From the NCBI GenBank assembly GCA_963082975.1, contig OY720344.1, forward strand, positions 69,406,546-69,470,545: a stretch of DNA of 64,000 nucleotides. The letters are read 5' to 3'. The notes beneath the pieces were generated by a model that was not told where the DNA came from, made no database searches, and saw only the letters and a list, made by a program, of their open reading frames with translations. A program made the translations under genes and the position numbers. Shown here in pieces: positions 40,560 to 54,610 of the stretch. The stretch comes from Labia minor. Lineage: Eukaryota > Arthropoda > Insecta > Dermaptera > Spongiphoridae. Numbering within the stretch: the first letter of the stretch is position 1; every line of letters starts with the position of its first letter.

Positions 40560-41371
40560 TATAAATAATCTTTAATATAATAATAATAACTTAATTAATC
40601 ATTAAAATAAAAATATTAAAAATTCTTAGATTTTAGTTTTCTTTCTTAAAAAAAAATGATTTTTAAAACTTTAAAGGTATAAAGTATGTTTGAAGTTGAT
40701 TTTATTTATTTACCGGTAGTATAATCTATTGCATAATTTAGTTATGTAAATTACATAAATTAAATTAAATAATTAAATTTAAAAATATATAACTTAAATT
40801 AATAATTTTTAATTAAACACTGGATGATGTTTCAAACTTATTGATATGTATATTTGTTTTATGCGCATTTCGGTATTGTTACACCATTGTTCTTCTCAGC
40901 AAAAGTTTCAAATTTGTTGATATATTTGCTTTATACCCATTGGACTTTCTTTATTTTAATTCTACAAAAATTGTAAACTGTATTCTTAACTTTTTTTGAG
41001 CTTCTGTTGATGGTGTAATAATACTGAAATGTGCATTAAAAAATACTTATATTATTTAAATCACTCAATGATTAATTAAAAATTATTTTAAATTGTATAT
41101 TTTTAAGTTTAAATTTAGCCTATATAAATTATTAAAATGTTTCAACTAATGTTTAGGGTCAAATCTATTAATTTCATATCAAAAATATATATGATATAAT
41201 ATATAAGGTACAGGAATATATAGGTATATTTAAAAATCCGACCTTTGTACAAATCTCTCTTGTCTAATGAAGGAAGGGAGTGATCCATAAGTAAATAACA
41301 AAATAACTATAATATAGTATAATAAGGATTGTGTAGATATATCCGGCTCGTTTCTCCTCCAGTCGTTTGAT

Positions 41372-41547
41372 TATATTATACTATATGACATTCGTGCTTT
41401 CGCTGACAGGCAGTCAGTCAGTCGACTAGCGTCAGGCAAGTCAGGCATTTCGTACTGGAAAGTAGGCTGTCCTCATCGGAGAGGCAGACTGGATCATTCG
41501 CAACGGGTACCATGTGCTTTCCAACTGGCATCGATTGATTTCAACAG
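41372..41547 (+). promoter_or_regulatory. Candidate promoter and untranslated first exon
   Basis: A GC-rich island in AT-rich DNA. A TATA-like run (TATATTATACTATATG, 41372-41387) is followed about 30 bases later by repeated initiator-like TCAGTC (41414-41423). The transcribed part would end at CAACAG|GTATCG (donor at 41548). No long frame is present. It may be a first exon of the gene whose ATG is at 63909. This is inference only. Confidence 0.3.
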
Positions 41548-41649
41548 GTATCGTCCAAAACATTCCTCCGGATTAAATAAATTCATATTAATTTCTTTCA
41601 AATTATACTCTGGTTATATTTTTAAAATAGTTTTTAATATTTATTTGTT

Positions 41650-41865
41650 TTTAGTTGTTTTAGTATTTTTAGAATCAATTATTTTAATTAATCAATTATT
41701 TAAAATTAAAATAAAAGATCACCTGGTAAGAAACAAAAAAAAAAAAAAAATTAAATATTTATTTATTATAATATATTGTTTTAGTATTATTAGAATCAAT
41801 CATTTTAATTAATTAATTATTTAAAATTAAAATATAAATTCACCTGTTAAGGAACAAAAAAAAAA
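41650..41865. repeat. Two-copy tandem duplication, about 120 bp
   Basis: TTTTAGTATT, then TTAGAATCAAT, TTTAATTAAT, CAATTATTTAAAATTAAAAT and CACCTG occur in the same order at about 41659-41735 and 41780-41850. A long A-run follows each. Confidence 0.7.
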
Positions 41866-41888
41866 AAACTTTCTTGCATTATTAAAAA

Positions 41889-41995
41889 TAGCTGGCAATT
41901 TCTCTGAAGGGGTCGTGATCTCGAGGAGCCTCGTATGCCGACTTTCACTGATCTTGCACCTTGGCATGATATGCATGCGGCATGAGGTCCTACCA
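41889..41995. other. Unclassified GC-rich island
   Basis: About 105 bases with normal GC in AT-rich DNA. Both strands have a short open frame (minus strand begins LVGPHAACISCQGARSVKVG). I recognise neither. It could be a diverged exon, an untranslated exon or a repeat. Confidence 0.3.
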
Positions 41996-43571
41996 ATTTA
42001 GAATCGATTCATTATGCTTATACCTCTCTCAAATACAAAGATTGACATTCATATTCAAATCATGTCTCTTTCTAATTAATTAAAAAAGTCATATCAATGA
42101 AGGTTAATTAATTAATATAATAATATTTTTTTATATACATACATATTAGAGAAAACATGATTTTATATTTTTTAATTTTTCTTTTATATTGAAAAATCAG
42201 ATATAGAAAATAAAATTAAAAAATTAATTTACATACAATATGTTTTCATTTATTTAAAAGGAAATTTATAATTCCCGTACATTCTACAGGTGTTATCCTA
42301 ATGGAAAATAATTACAAAAACTTTTTTAACGTTATTGAGATCTAAAGCCAGTTCAACAATGCTATATATATATATATATATATATAGACATTTATATTTG
42401 ATTATACATAGATATATTTTATTAATTATATCAATTTTTAAATTTTTGAGATTTGAACAAAAAAAAAACCTTCAATACTTTATATGATAATAAAAGAACA
42501 ACGAAAACTTATTATTCACCTATATAAATTATATATTTATATTTAATACTTAAATATTTAATATTTATTGTTCTAATTTCATGCTCAGTAATTATTTAAA
42601 TAACGATTTCCCATATATTGATTGGAAAAAATGGATTTATATCTGAAAGTAGTATTTAAAAACAAATTTATAATTATGAACGTCTTAAAAAATTAATATG
42701 TTAATAATAATAATAACATATATATGTATAAAAAATATTTAAGATAAATATATTCATGGCAACATAGGAACTTATGATGACTTTCTCTTTTATTTTAATA
42801 TGATAACCATATAAATGTATTTGGTTGATATTAGGTACATTATATTTCATATAAGTTTTATTCAAGTTCAATATGTTTTCAAATAATTTTATGAAGAGCC
42901 ATATTGAATGAGTATATGTATATATACATATCAATGTATTATTTCATTAATTAATAGTGCCAACCCAACATTTATACAATTAAATTCCTCAAATTATTGA
43001 ATTTCATTAAATGTAATTAAAATTTTTATCATTTTTTGGAACTCTTTTATTAATAATCTATATATACTATATATATAAAGGTTTTTGTCTGCACATTTCT
43101 CAGAATTTAAAATTTTTTGCATATTTTTGCATATCTTCAAAATTGGCTGAACATACATCACAATATTCTTACCACTTACATACCTCTATATGAACATAGG
43201 CTATAATTTTTATCGATATCTATTCAACACAGACCATCAATAACCGCAGAAGTTCTCTTTCTGTCCGGAAATTTTGACGTTAATAAATAAATAACCATTA
43301 AATCTAAAATTTAAATATTTACAAAAATTTTAAAAAAATCATAAAAATATAAATTTTGAAAAATTTTATTAAAATTTTCTTTCCAGTCCTTCAGACATTT
43401 TTCTTTCTAGAATGCTAAATTTCATCAAAACCTAATACAATTTTTAGAAATTTTTGATTTAAAAATTATTATATCACTTAATAAAATTGATAAAATTTAA
43501 AATATGCAAGCAAATTGTAATTAAACTGAAACTAAAACATAATTACTTCCTGAATTTTATTTTGAATTCAT

Positions 43572-44245
43572 TTTTTACCGACCGACGATAGTAAGGGAGG
43601 TATTGTTTTCACACCAAATTTCACATGTGGAGATTTTTACATATCTCCACGAATCATGCATTTTCTAAACAGAAAAAAGTATTTTTAGCATGATGTCTGT
43701 CCGTCCGTCTGTCCGTCTGTCCGTCCGTCTGTCCGTCCGTCTGTCCGTCCGTATAGATGTGTACAGCCTGAACGGCTCAACCGATTTTGATGAAATTTGG
43801 TATATTTACTTAATGCATCAGTGGGATGAATTGATCAACTTTTGGTGCAAATCCGGAAACCGGAAGTGGTAGTATTAGCGATCGACGATAGGAAGGGAAG
43901 GGTTATTTTCACACCTAATTTCACATGAGGAGATTTTTTTATATATCACCACGAATCATACACTTTGTATTGGTTTTATCCTCGGGAAAATCATATTTAT
44001 TAGTTTTTTCTTGATTTAAAATTATATGACGTCATCCAGCCATTCATGACGTCACAGCCTGGTCTTACATATATATTATAAATAAAATAAAATTAAAAAG
44101 GTTTATATTTATTATTTATGTATTCATATCTGTTTTTTATTACATTAATAGATATATTAAAATTATTTGAAATTGTTTCTGTAGCTAGAAATTAATTTAC
44201 TTCAAACCGTCGGTCGGTTCGGACCTGGCCACAGGTCAACTTATT
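43572..44245 (+). mobile_element. Family A element, full length
   Basis: TTTTTACCGACCGACGATAG at the start, ATGTCTGT then (GTCC/GTCT)n, AAATTTGGTA, ACCGGAAG, then CGTCGGTCGGTTCG, hairpin GACCTG-GCCA-CAGGTC (44222-44237) and AACTTATT. The subterminal repeats ACCGACCGACG/CGTCGGTCGGT are exact. This is the reference copy for the family. Confidence 0.82.
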
Positions 44246-45002
44246 TGTAACTTTTTTATCATTATTCCTGTGAATTATGTAGGCGGTCTGATTACAAAGA
44301 GAATAAAAAAAGAAATTGGGTAACTTGATAATCTCTAACCTTTGAAATTGAACTCTATTGGGTTGAATGAAGATATTTATGAATAGAATTATTAATTGAA
44401 TTCGATATTTATTATATATATATAAATATAAATATATATTAAAGATAAGATATTATAGAAAGGTATGTTTAGAATTTAAAAAAAAATAGTGAATATAAAT
44501 AATTTTAATATTGTTTAATATATTTAAATATTAAATTAAATTAAAGTTAGTTTCAATAGAAATTTATATTTTATCGATTCAAGAATGTATTGATTCTCAT
44601 AAAATATTATGCTTTTGAAAAAATAATCTGTGTGGGCAGACTAAAGCAAAAATTAAATATGCTACAAATTTTATTTATAGATTTAAATTATCTCTTTGGA
44701 AATTTGAAATAGTTTTCTTTGAAATTTAATAATTTTATGTGGAGGAAATAAAATTATTATAATCAGAGGATAAATGAAATGAACGAATAAAAATGATAAG
44801 GATAAAATGTAAATAAATATAATTATTAACAAAACTAAGGAGAAAAATGAAACTGTGCACGTTTTGATTTTCTTGATATTTTTTTATTTCTAAGAAAATT
44901 CGGCAATTAAAAAAAAAATTAATTTTAATTATGTTATTTTTAATAAGAAATTTATAATTTATTATTATTATTATATTTATATATTAACATTATATTTTAA
45001 CT

Positions 45003-45072
45003 CAGTGTTTCCAGAGAACACTGAATAATTTTTTTTCTCTAAAGGAAGACTAAATAAGTTTTGGAACCACTG
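45003..45072. mobile_element. Minimal hAT MITE remnant
   Basis: CAGTGTTTCCAGAG to TTTTGGAACCACTG in 70 bp, with similar flanks (TTTTAACT and TTTTTAAT). Probably an internally deleted relative of the 13.4-kb element. Confidence 0.5.
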
Positions 45073-45131
45073 TTTTTAATTATTAATTAAGAAGAATGTC
45101 AAAGCCATAAAAAAAATATTTTTATATTTAA

Positions 45132-45380
45132 CTAGCTTCGGTGTTCTTCACACCTAGACGGGGGGCTCTGCCCCCGAGAAGGAGTACATAGTATTTGGTT
45201 GAAAGTTTATATGAAAAAGGTTTTCAATCAGTATAATATATAAAGCATTCATTTGTTTTTGTTTTCTTATTTAAAATATATTTTAATTTAATCAGTAAAT
45301 TAATTATATATTATGTTATATCTATCATCTATCTATCATCTATCATCTATCTCAGTGGCTCCTCGGTACTCGAAAGTTTT
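45132..45380 (-). mobile_element. Helitron 3' end joined to a LINE tail (copy 3, short)
   Basis: The minus strand ends in CTAG (45132-45135) followed by T. It has the same G-rich segment, linker and ATCT/GATA tract, and only the last few bases of the LINE (CTCGGTACTCGAAAGTT on the plus strand). The main hairpin is partly deleted. Confidence 0.65.
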
Positions 45381-46339
45381 ATATAATAATTATTAATTTT
45401 TATCATGAGGCGAAATTTTTTTAAAAACTGATTTTTTTGGATATTGAAAAAACAATAATAAATGAATGGTTTTGTTTAACTAAATAGAAAATCTTAAAAA
45501 CAACATCTATTTTTAACAATTTTTATTTCTAGTTAATCATTTAATTTTTTTGAACTCCACACACACACACACACAACTCACCTTTATAAATACCTTAAAT
45601 ACAGTTATAGTGAGTTTATATTATAATGTGTAGATAGTCCTTTTCCGTTCTAAGAAAAAAACTTAGAAAAAAAAACAAAATATCTAAAAGTAAAAATTTT
45701 CAATTAAATATTAAATTATATAGAATCATTTAGAAAAAAATATTCATACTTTTTTCTGTATTATTTATCTTTAATGTAATTGTAACAAGATTTTCTTTAG
45801 TTATTTAATACCCTATTTATATTATCTATATATGTATACACTTTCTTCTTTCTTATGATAAATTATTTAAATTCCATTTAACTAAATATAATATTTTAAT
45901 AAGTCAAAGAAATTATATACTATTTATATTTATGTGAATAATAAGTACTAATTATTTTATTTAAATTTATCATTTAAATCATTTTATATACATCTTATAC
46001 ATTCATTTTTTTTTTATTTAAAAAATATACATGAAAAAAACATTATAAATATTTATTGCCATGTATCTACTAAGGGGGTCCTTTTCATTTTAAATAAATG
46101 AATACTCTACTGTACAAGGGAATTAAAAAGGGTATAAATGAAATACAAATAAAAGTAAAGAACAATTGAAGATTCAAAATTTTTAAATAAACTATAGATA
46201 AAAAAAATACGGTGTTCTGTTAATAGCACGATCTTTAACTAATACATATGTTTTAATATTTAAAATAAAAAATAAAAACTTAATTATTTATCAGCTGTGA
46301 AATTTAATTTATCATATAATTTATAAATATTTAGGTATC

Positions 46340-46980
46340 TTTTTACTATCTCGCCAGAGATAGTATTGCGATCATGAAAATTTTCGATGTTGAGATTTTG
46401 ATGTTTTTATACGTTTTGAAGGTTCCTGAATCATTTTCACTAAGGTTGAGAAAAATGTCTGTGTGTGTGTATGTGTGTGTGTATGTGTGTATGTGTGTAT
46501 GTGTGTATGTATGTAGGCAAGATTACGCAAAAACGGTTTGAGCTAGAATGATGAAATTTGGTACATGGACATTATTCAAAATTCATAGTTTTCTATCAAC
46601 TTTTGAGAAATGTAGCTCAACCGGAAGAGGGTCATTACCTACAACGTTTTGATTTTTTTTCCTCTAAAGTGACCGTAAAAATAAAGATATATGTTTGATA
46701 ATTTTTCACATGATTAATAATTATATAAAACTGCTATATATAGAATTTCAGCTTGATTGATTCGCTGAAATTACCAGAATTAATTTTTTAACACTGAAAA
46801 TCTCACGCGTCAACACGTGACGTGGTGCCATCAACAAAAAGCCAAACATGCGCTGGTTTAATATTTATTATTTATTATTTATAATTTATAATTAATTAAA
46901 TTTAATTTAAATATAATATATTATGTTATTTAATCCAATTCAAATTGCGAGATAGTCGAGTGGAGACACTCCAGCTAATT
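46340..46980 (+). mobile_element. Family B element, copy 3, full length
   Basis: A clean copy, TTTTTACTATCTCGCC to TGGAGACACTCCAGCTAATT (641 bp). It contains the internal 9-bp palindrome TACTATCTC/GAGATAGTA at the 5' end, a GT/GTAT microsatellite after ATGTCTG, and the CAACCGGAAG box. It is the best reference copy of this family here. Confidence 0.82.
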
Positions 46981-49869
46981 TAAAGTTAACTTTATAATCA
47001 GATAAGTTTAAACACTATTTATTATAAACATAATAATATAACATAAGTATCTACTATTATTAAAGGTATGCAAGTTATGAATGTTATTTAAACAAACATT
47101 TCCCATTCTCAATAAATACGTTGTTTATAGTTATTAATTATAGTTTTATAAACATATTTTAATAAGATATTTCGAAAATAAATCCGTGTACCATCTTTAT
47201 AGGATCAGATATAATGTTACAATGGTTACAATATTTTAACTACTCTATTACTTTCAGAATGTTTATTGAATTAATAAAGGCATTAATATTTATGTATAAT
47301 AAGAAATTAAACTAGTGTTTCTGAACCACAAGAAAAAAATATGAGTTCTCAGAAAAATATTGATTTGATATCAAAAAGAATAAAACATTAATAAAATCTA
47401 TATCTTTATCTATCTAACTATTCTTATATTAGCAAAAATTATATATTTATATCTATGTATTTCTGATCTAAAAAGGTATATGTATTTTTATGAAATTAGA
47501 GGGAGGGGGAGTGTTTGAAGTTAAGAATCGATCTCTTTCATTAAAAGAAAAATCATTTAAATGTATTTTTTCTTAATTAAAATAATTAATAACAGAGTTC
47601 AATAAATATACAAATCTAAACATTAAAATAATCCAATGTAGCTTTGGAAGACATTAACCATATATATTTATATCAATATTATTATTATTATCATCATTTA
47701 TATAAATATTAGTTATTTAATTTGATTTTTAGAAAGAATTCTCTTCAATATTCATATTGCTTTTATGAGATTAAAAAAATATTCATTTAATTAGCAACAT
47801 AATAATAGAAATGAAAAATTATTATTTCTATTAATTATTAAGAGAATTTTTATTAAAAGACCACATTGTTTGTATAAAATTATTTAATAAATTAAAATAA
47901 CTGCACAACGTTTCGACTGCTTATTCTGCAGTCGTTTTCAAGTAACCGTACGCTTGGTCCGATTCATATTATTTCTATTAATATAATAATATAACATTTA
48001 TTTTAGCAAAAATCTAGTTATTTTATTATACTAGCAAAAATCTATCTGTGTCTTTCTGATCTTGAAAATTGTCAACATGTTATATATAATATTTTTGTAA
48101 AATGATATATAATTTTTTAAAAATAATTTCTTTCTTTAATTGATATTAATTTAAAATGATTATTAAAGAATAGTTTATTTTAATTAAAATATTCACTTAC
48201 TAGAGATTTGCTCAGGGCTTTTAAAAAATTCATATATAATGTTTTACACCAAAAGATAATTTCTAAATTTTTTAAAAGAGAAATTGATTGATATTTTCTA
48301 TGTACAAATAATATTAGAGTTGATTTGGTTATAAAATAAGAATAGTAGAAAGGAGGATATTCATTCCACGGAATTTATTAATATTCTCAGATAAACCTAT
48401 TAATAGTATTTCTAATTCTAATAACAGGACTGAATTTTCCTAAAGGCTATATAGGCTCCAGTTCAGGACCTCAAGATTAAGTGGGGTCTACATTCGAGTT
48501 CATAAAATTAATAATTAAATTTTACATTCAAAATTTGTAACTATTAAACCTTCGAATAATTAAATAATTTATTGCTTTGCATTATTTGAACATACTATAT
48601 ATACATTTCTCTGAATCATATACTAAATACAATCATAATTATTTTCAATTAAATGAATTTATTTAAATATAAATTATTTAAAGTTACATTTCAAATATAC
48701 AAATCACATTATAAATTATACAAATCACCTTACCCAAATCCAGCGAGGGACAGGTGGAAACAGCATTGCTTTAATTAAATATTAATTTCTTAAAATTTTA
48801 ATTTCATTCGCTTTTTGTTCCTTTTTTCTTTATTTGATTCTACTAATCATAACAAATTTTATTTAACATAGGTGTATTTATAATATTATTATTCTTACGA
48901 TTGATATAAAATTACATGACGAGTATGGGTAAATAAATACAAGGGCTTCACAAGTTGAATAGTAACATTTAATCTAGATCTGTCACTGAATAAAGGGCAA
49001 GGTAAAGCAGGAAAAATAATTTAAATATTATAAACATACCAATCTTCTCCTCTATTTTTATAAGAAGAAAGCGAATTGATATTTTTTGTATTGACATAAT
49101 TATTTACATAATAGAAAACTATAAATAAAAGATTTTTATTTATTTTAAACACAAAATCAGATAGAGTGGTTTTGGAATATGTGAAAAAGTTCAAGAAACC
49201 AGCATTTTAACAAAATATATTCATCACACAATCTTCATTTCTATATATATTCAATTGAATTATTCTAGTTACCCAAGTGTACATATTTAAATTGATTAAA
49301 CCAAATCAATTTATATTCATCAATTTTTTTCAATTAATCGTATATTAAAAATCTTTCTTTTTATTTTTATGGCCCTATTTATAAATTATCATAATTACAG
49401 ATACTGAATTAACGAGAAATATATATTTTAAAAATTATTTTTTTATAGAAAAAATTCAATTTTAAGTTTTTTTATTTAATATTCATTTATTTAATACAAT
49501 TAATTAATTATTTTAATAAATCCCTTAGAAACATAATTTACATTTTTTGATTAAAAACAAAAAATATTTGATGAAAAATTGGAAAGGGGTGGGACGGCTC
49601 AAAATTAATTTTCGAGCTATTATTTTTTGGGCAAGTTGCTTAAAATCATGCTACTATATTCGTTATATATATAAATTAAAGTAGTTATTAAATTTTAGTA
49701 AATTTTAAATTCTTTCAACTTATATCCAAAAAATTAATACTTTTTGATCTATTAATTAAATATTAAACAACATTTAATAAAAAAAATCAGCGAATTTATT
49801 TTTTTATCTTTATATGTAAATAATATTAATAATATTATTTCAAATTGAAAAATTTTCCTTGATACGAGG
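46981..49869. other. AT-rich intergenic or intronic DNA
   Basis: No gene seen. Small GC-richer scraps (48425-48500, 48730-48770) look like eroded repeats. Comparable empty stretches: 35415-35820, 40560-41371, 41996-43571, 44246-45002, 45381-46339, 50150-50979, 52203-53249, 54672-56060, 57903-59670, 60876-61809 and 63463-63900. Confidence 0.5.
47900..47945. repeat. CGACTGC inverted repeat fragment
   Basis: ACGTTTCGACTGC-TTATTCT-GCAGTCGTTTTCAAG has 7-bp arms (CGACTGC/GCAGTCG). The wording resembles the ends of known retroelements or MITEs, but no coding part is nearby. Confidence 0.35.
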
Positions 49870-50148
49870 GATGAAATATCGGATTCTTGACAGTTGATTG
49901 TGTCCCGTTATTAAGACAAGGAAGTGAAGTTTCCGATCCCAGTAGTTGTACCTGTACCGGGTCATAGCTTCTTAGGAAGAAGCGAGGTGTTTATGTTGGG
50001 CAGTGTGGGTTTCTGTGTGTGTGTGTGTGTGTGAAGGTTTGTTTGTCTGTCGGTGCCGGAGGCCGAAAGTCGAACAGGACTCTCAAGTCAATAAAAAAAA
50101 AGACAAACGAAAGAAAAAAATTCACATCAAGCATAATGAGCCACATGA
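49870..50148 (+). other. Candidate first exon with GTGAGT donor
   Basis: A GC-richer island ends at ATGAGCCACATGAG followed by a consensus donor GTGAGT at 50149. Read from that ATG, MSHM plus a split AG codon would join in frame to the exon at 63908 (AG+T, then ATG GCG). The island also holds a short (TG)n tract and a 7-bp stem hairpin (GCTTCTT AGG AAGAAGC). It could equally be an old repeat. Confidence 0.3.
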
Positions 50149-50979
50149 GGTGAGTTTACTGTGTCACCGTCAAATAATGAACTCAAAATGAGAGGCGCCC
50201 CACTCTTTCAAACAAATTCAATGTTATACGTTATTACCTTCATTACGTTAGCAATCATTTGTTATGGATTAGATAATTTCGATGAATCACTTCAAATTCT
50301 TTTCATTGGGAATAAAAATAAATAAAAATTCTTTTTAATAAATTCTCTGCATGTCATTTCTTTTAAAAAATTTAAATCTTTTCTTGATTTAACATTTTTT
50401 GCTTTTTTTTCTTTGTTGTAAAAATTATTATAATTCATGACAATATATTATAATATAAATGTAGTATTTAAAACCACCTGTTATATAAATTGAAATTTTA
50501 TAATTCAAAATAAATTTTAGATACCTAAAACCTAGATACCTATCTTTAACAATAAAATTTAAAAATAAGATTCATTCTTCAGGTCAATAAATTCAAAAAT
50601 ATACATTAAAGTTAAGGTGTAGATTAGCAAAGTGGGGGACAACTCTGAAGGAGGGGGAGTATCAACAAAAATTTTTTTACAGAATAAAAATGACATCGTA
50701 ATATTTTTTTATTTTTAACATAAGTACAATTAATAAATATAAAAAATGTATATTTTATTTCTTGATATATTTTTTATTTGAGTGAATTTGTTTCAGTAGA
50801 TTGTTGTCATTTTTTAAAATATTGTAAAATCTTCACAAAAATTTGTCAAATTATATTTGACATATAAATTGGCTTTCAAAGTTTCAACACTTAATTTTGA
50901 ATTTTCGTAGCCCGTAGGATTCTTAGAACACAAAACAATGATTTTCATAAATATAAAATTTAACTTAATTCTAAAGTAG

Positions 50980-51065
50980 AGACTTTTGAAAAACGTCGCG
51001 GGACGCGGGACAAATTGTGAAAAATCGAGACTGTCCCGCTAAAAGCGGAACGTCTGGTTACCTTA
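50980..51065. mobile_element. DNA transposon fragment, CAGACGTTCCGC type
   Basis: A GC-rich patch with GCGGGACGCGGGAC and, reversed, TAACCAGACGTTCCGC. The motif resembles terminal regions of widespread hAT-like MITEs. Only one end is clear. Confidence 0.4.
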
Positions 51066-51851
51066 AATAAAGTTAAAATTTCAGTTTCTTTAAAAAAACT
51101 AATGTTTGAAAGTTTCACCGAAGTGTTTCTCTGATCGATAATTAAAAACAAATTTTAATGCAGAAAATGTATAAGTAATGTAAAATAAATATAATTATTA
51201 TTTTTAAAGCAGATTTTTCATTTGATTATTGCAAATATTGAGATTGAATTTAATGAAATGATTTGAAAAATTAATTTATTTGTCATTATCAAATTTCTTT
51301 ATCTTTCCAAGACCTAGCATATTTATTCAATTTCACAGAAGCTTTAGGAAGAATTAAATTTATGCAATATATTCAATTGGTTTGAGATAGAAATGATAAG
51401 CGTTACGGAATGCATGCAATAAATGAAATTTCTTGTTTATATACCATAACCAAAATTATTATATTATTATATTAATTACATTTACTAGAATTATAACTAA
51501 ACAAACAATTATAAATTAATATATGACTAGTGAACCAATGCAAAAATTTTACACACGAAAAATTATTATTTAAAAAAAAAAATTTAATTTTTATCGTACA
51601 ATAAATAGAAACTGCAATCTGATGAATTAAGTTTATCATGATATGTTATTGAAAGTTTATTTATATACAAAAATTATTTTAATTTGTTGTTTCTTATAAT
51701 TAATGAAATAAATCATCATGTCCCAATAAATATAAAATTAAATACTAAAAATTCAAGGTATCTTTGGATAGCATGATAAAGCATTTCGAAAAACTCAAAA
51801 ATTTTTTGCACGATTTCGATAATAATAATATTTTCCAATAACACCGTAGGA

Positions 51852-52194
51852 CACTGATGGCGAACCTTTTTGAGAAGTGGTTCGTATTTTGATCATTATT
51901 TTTTTAGATCTAGCTGGTGGGTCACTAAGTGAAAATGTTTTAGAGCAGCATCGAAAAATCATCTAACATTTTTTTTTTTGAAAATATTGAAAAAAACGAA
52001 AAAGTTTGGCCACAAATCATCTTACCTTTCTTTTAGAACCATAATAAAAAAATCGAAAATGTTCAAAAGTTTTTTTTTTTGAGTATTTATTCTCTTTTTG
52101 ACATAAAATTTTTTTATAAAAATCAAAGTGTGGGTCAGTTAAAAACTTGGGTGGGTCAGTGTCTGACGCACGGGTCATAGGTTCGCCATCACTG
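51852..52194. mobile_element. hAT MITE
   Basis: Ends CACTGATGGCGAACCT and, reversed, CAGTGATGGCGAACCT. The target duplication CCGTAGGA (51844-51851 and 52195-52202) is perfect. TGGGTCA motifs repeat near the right end. 343 bp, no gene. Confidence 0.88.
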
Positions 52195-52707
52195 CCGTAG
52201 GACATTAAGAGGGAACCATTGCTATTTGTATGGTTTAAATTCATTAAATCGTTTCAAGGAAGTTAATGTTCTCAAAATCGCTCTTACATTTTTAAATATA
52301 TAGATTTAATAAGAAATATACTTGAAGAATGATCATAAGCAAAAGTTCTTGCCTTTCCCGTCCTAGACTATGCGTTGCATAGCTTAATACATATAATCAG
52401 ATGATATTGAAATTGTATATTTATTATATTTTATAATAGAGTCTATTATTTAATTACATTTTCAATACGACATAATACATGTATAAATAATCTAACAATT
52501 TGAAAGATTAAATTTAAATTAATTTTGTTTTCTATTCCTTCAATTTAACCTAATATATATATTATAATTTAAATAACAATCTATTTAAAAAAACAATTTT
52601 ATTTTTTTGTTTATTTTTTTCTTGTTTTTTTATATCTAGAAATATATTCATTTCTCGAATTATTTATACACTGAATAAATCAACTATATATTTCAATCTC
52701 TCTCTCT

Positions 52708-52711
<4 letters not shown>

Positions 52712-52754
<43 letters not shown>
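52712..52754. repeat. Long (TA)n microsatellite
   Basis: A TA run of about 20 units. Similar but shorter runs are at 32517-32546 (just upstream of SPT2), 55288-55316, 58911-58933 and 42364-42386. Confidence 0.9.
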
Positions 52755-52759
<5 letters not shown>

Positions 52760-53249
52760 AATAATAATTTATATTATTATTTAAATATGTTTCAAATTAT
52801 CTACAATCCTACTTTTTTCAAAATTTAATAGTAGTGGGAGAATAAAATTTAAATATTTTTTTAATCATACTTTATTTAAAATTAAACTAAGAAATAAAAC
52901 ATAATATATGAGCATCAATCCTTGTAAATAGAATGAAAATATAATAAGATAAAAATAGACTTTAAAATAAATCAATACCATAAAGTGTAGACATCCAAAT
53001 TTTTAAAATTCTCCTTCTTTAATATAAGAAATGACTTTTGTCATTTCAAAGTAAATGATTCAAATAAAAATTGGAAAAACAGTGAATACTTATCAATTTC
53101 TTCCTAATTCTACAAATTAAACTAATTTATCAGAAATTGTAGGCAAAATATCTTTTTTATGTAAAATGTGAATTGCGTAGACTAATATATTTGAAATTCA
53201 ATTTAATTTTTTTTAATCCAAGATTTTAGAGTATGTTTACAGGAATATA

Positions 53250-53395
53250 AAAAGCGGGAGTGTCCTCCCCTAGACTTTCACGCATATAAATAGGTATAAA
53301 GAGTTGTGAATGAATATTTAGAATGTGTAAACTTGGTATTGATAAAGAGCCAGTTCGTATTAGTTTATTGGTGTCAAATTTGATATTTGGTAACA

Positions 53396-53426
<31 letters not shown>

Positions 53427-54434
53427 TAAAGTGCTACTTCCGGTTAACTGATATTTTAAATGTAAAAAAAATAGATATGGATATAATATAAATATTTTTA
53501 ATTTTATTTTATTTATAATATATAAGGGCTGGCTGTGACGTCATGAAGTGCTGGGTGACGTCATATAATTTTAAATTAAGAAAAAACTAATGAAGATGAT
53601 TTTTCTCGAGGATAAAACCAATACAAAGTGCATAACACGTTGAGATATGTCCTCACGTGAAATTTGATATGAAAATAACCCTTCACTTCCTCTCTTCGAT
53701 CGGCAATACTAGCACTTCCGGTTTCCGAATTTGCACCAAAAGTTGATCAATTCATCCCACTGATGCATTAAGTAAATATACCAAATTTCATCAAAATCCG
53801 TTGAGCCGTTCAGGCTGTACACTTCTATACGGACGGACGGACAGACATCATGCTAAAAATACTTTTTTCTGTTAAGAAAATGCATGATTCTTGGAGATAT
53901 GTACCTAAAAATATCCATAGGTGAAATTTGGTCTGAAAACAATACCTCCCTTACTATCGTCGGTCGGTAAAAAAGAAACGCTACTTGTATAGGTAAAATG
54001 TCACTTCCGGTGGTCAGATCATGATGAAATTTGGTATCTCAATTTTTTCATATTTTTAAATCTATATACAAAATATGAAGCAAATATCTCGAAGCAAACT
54101 GGTACTTTACTTGAAAGGTAAACGCAACCAGTGTAGGTAAAGTACCACTTCCGGTTAACCGATTTTGACGAAATTTTGATAGAAATCTACAAACTGTGAA
54201 TAATATCGGTGTACCAAATTTCGAAGTCCTAGCTTGATTAGTTTTTGAGTAAATTTGCTTACAGACATTACATACATACATACATACATACATACACACA
54301 CACAGACATAATTCGAACAATGGTATTTTCCGACTCAGGGAGGTCTAAAACGTCAAGATATATCGAAATCTCGAAGTCGAAATTTTTGACGATTCCAATA
54401 CTTCCCTTATACGAAGTATGCGGGAAAGTAAAAA
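53250..54434 (-). mobile_element. Family C element with embedded family A segment, copy 2
   Basis: Same ends as the 39.8-kb copy (ACTTTCCCGCATA/TATGCGGGAAAGT). From about 53465 to 53974 it carries a family A segment that includes the family A 5' end but not its 3' hairpin. It has a GTAT/GTGT microsatellite after ATGTCTGT. Confidence 0.78.
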
Positions 54435-54610
54435 TTAATTATTTTATATTTATCTAATCATAAAAATGTGTTGAAATATATTAATTATTTAGTTATTATT
54501 ATATTATGATTTTATTGATATTAATTTTTATTAAATACAATCAAATTTTAAAATAATATATAGACAAATATTTGTATTTGAAAATTCTCAAAAATGTAAG
54601 ATAAAATAAC

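Noticed and set aside
43070-43290. Second Helitron-like fragment (ATATATAAAGGTTTTTGTCTG)
   Set aside because: Similarity to the 1.25-kb fragment is short and lies in low-complexity DNA.
46941-46975. tRNA A-box look-alike (TAGTCGAGTGG) in family B
   Set aside because: No B-box at the right distance; the sequence is the subterminal repeat and 3' hairpin.
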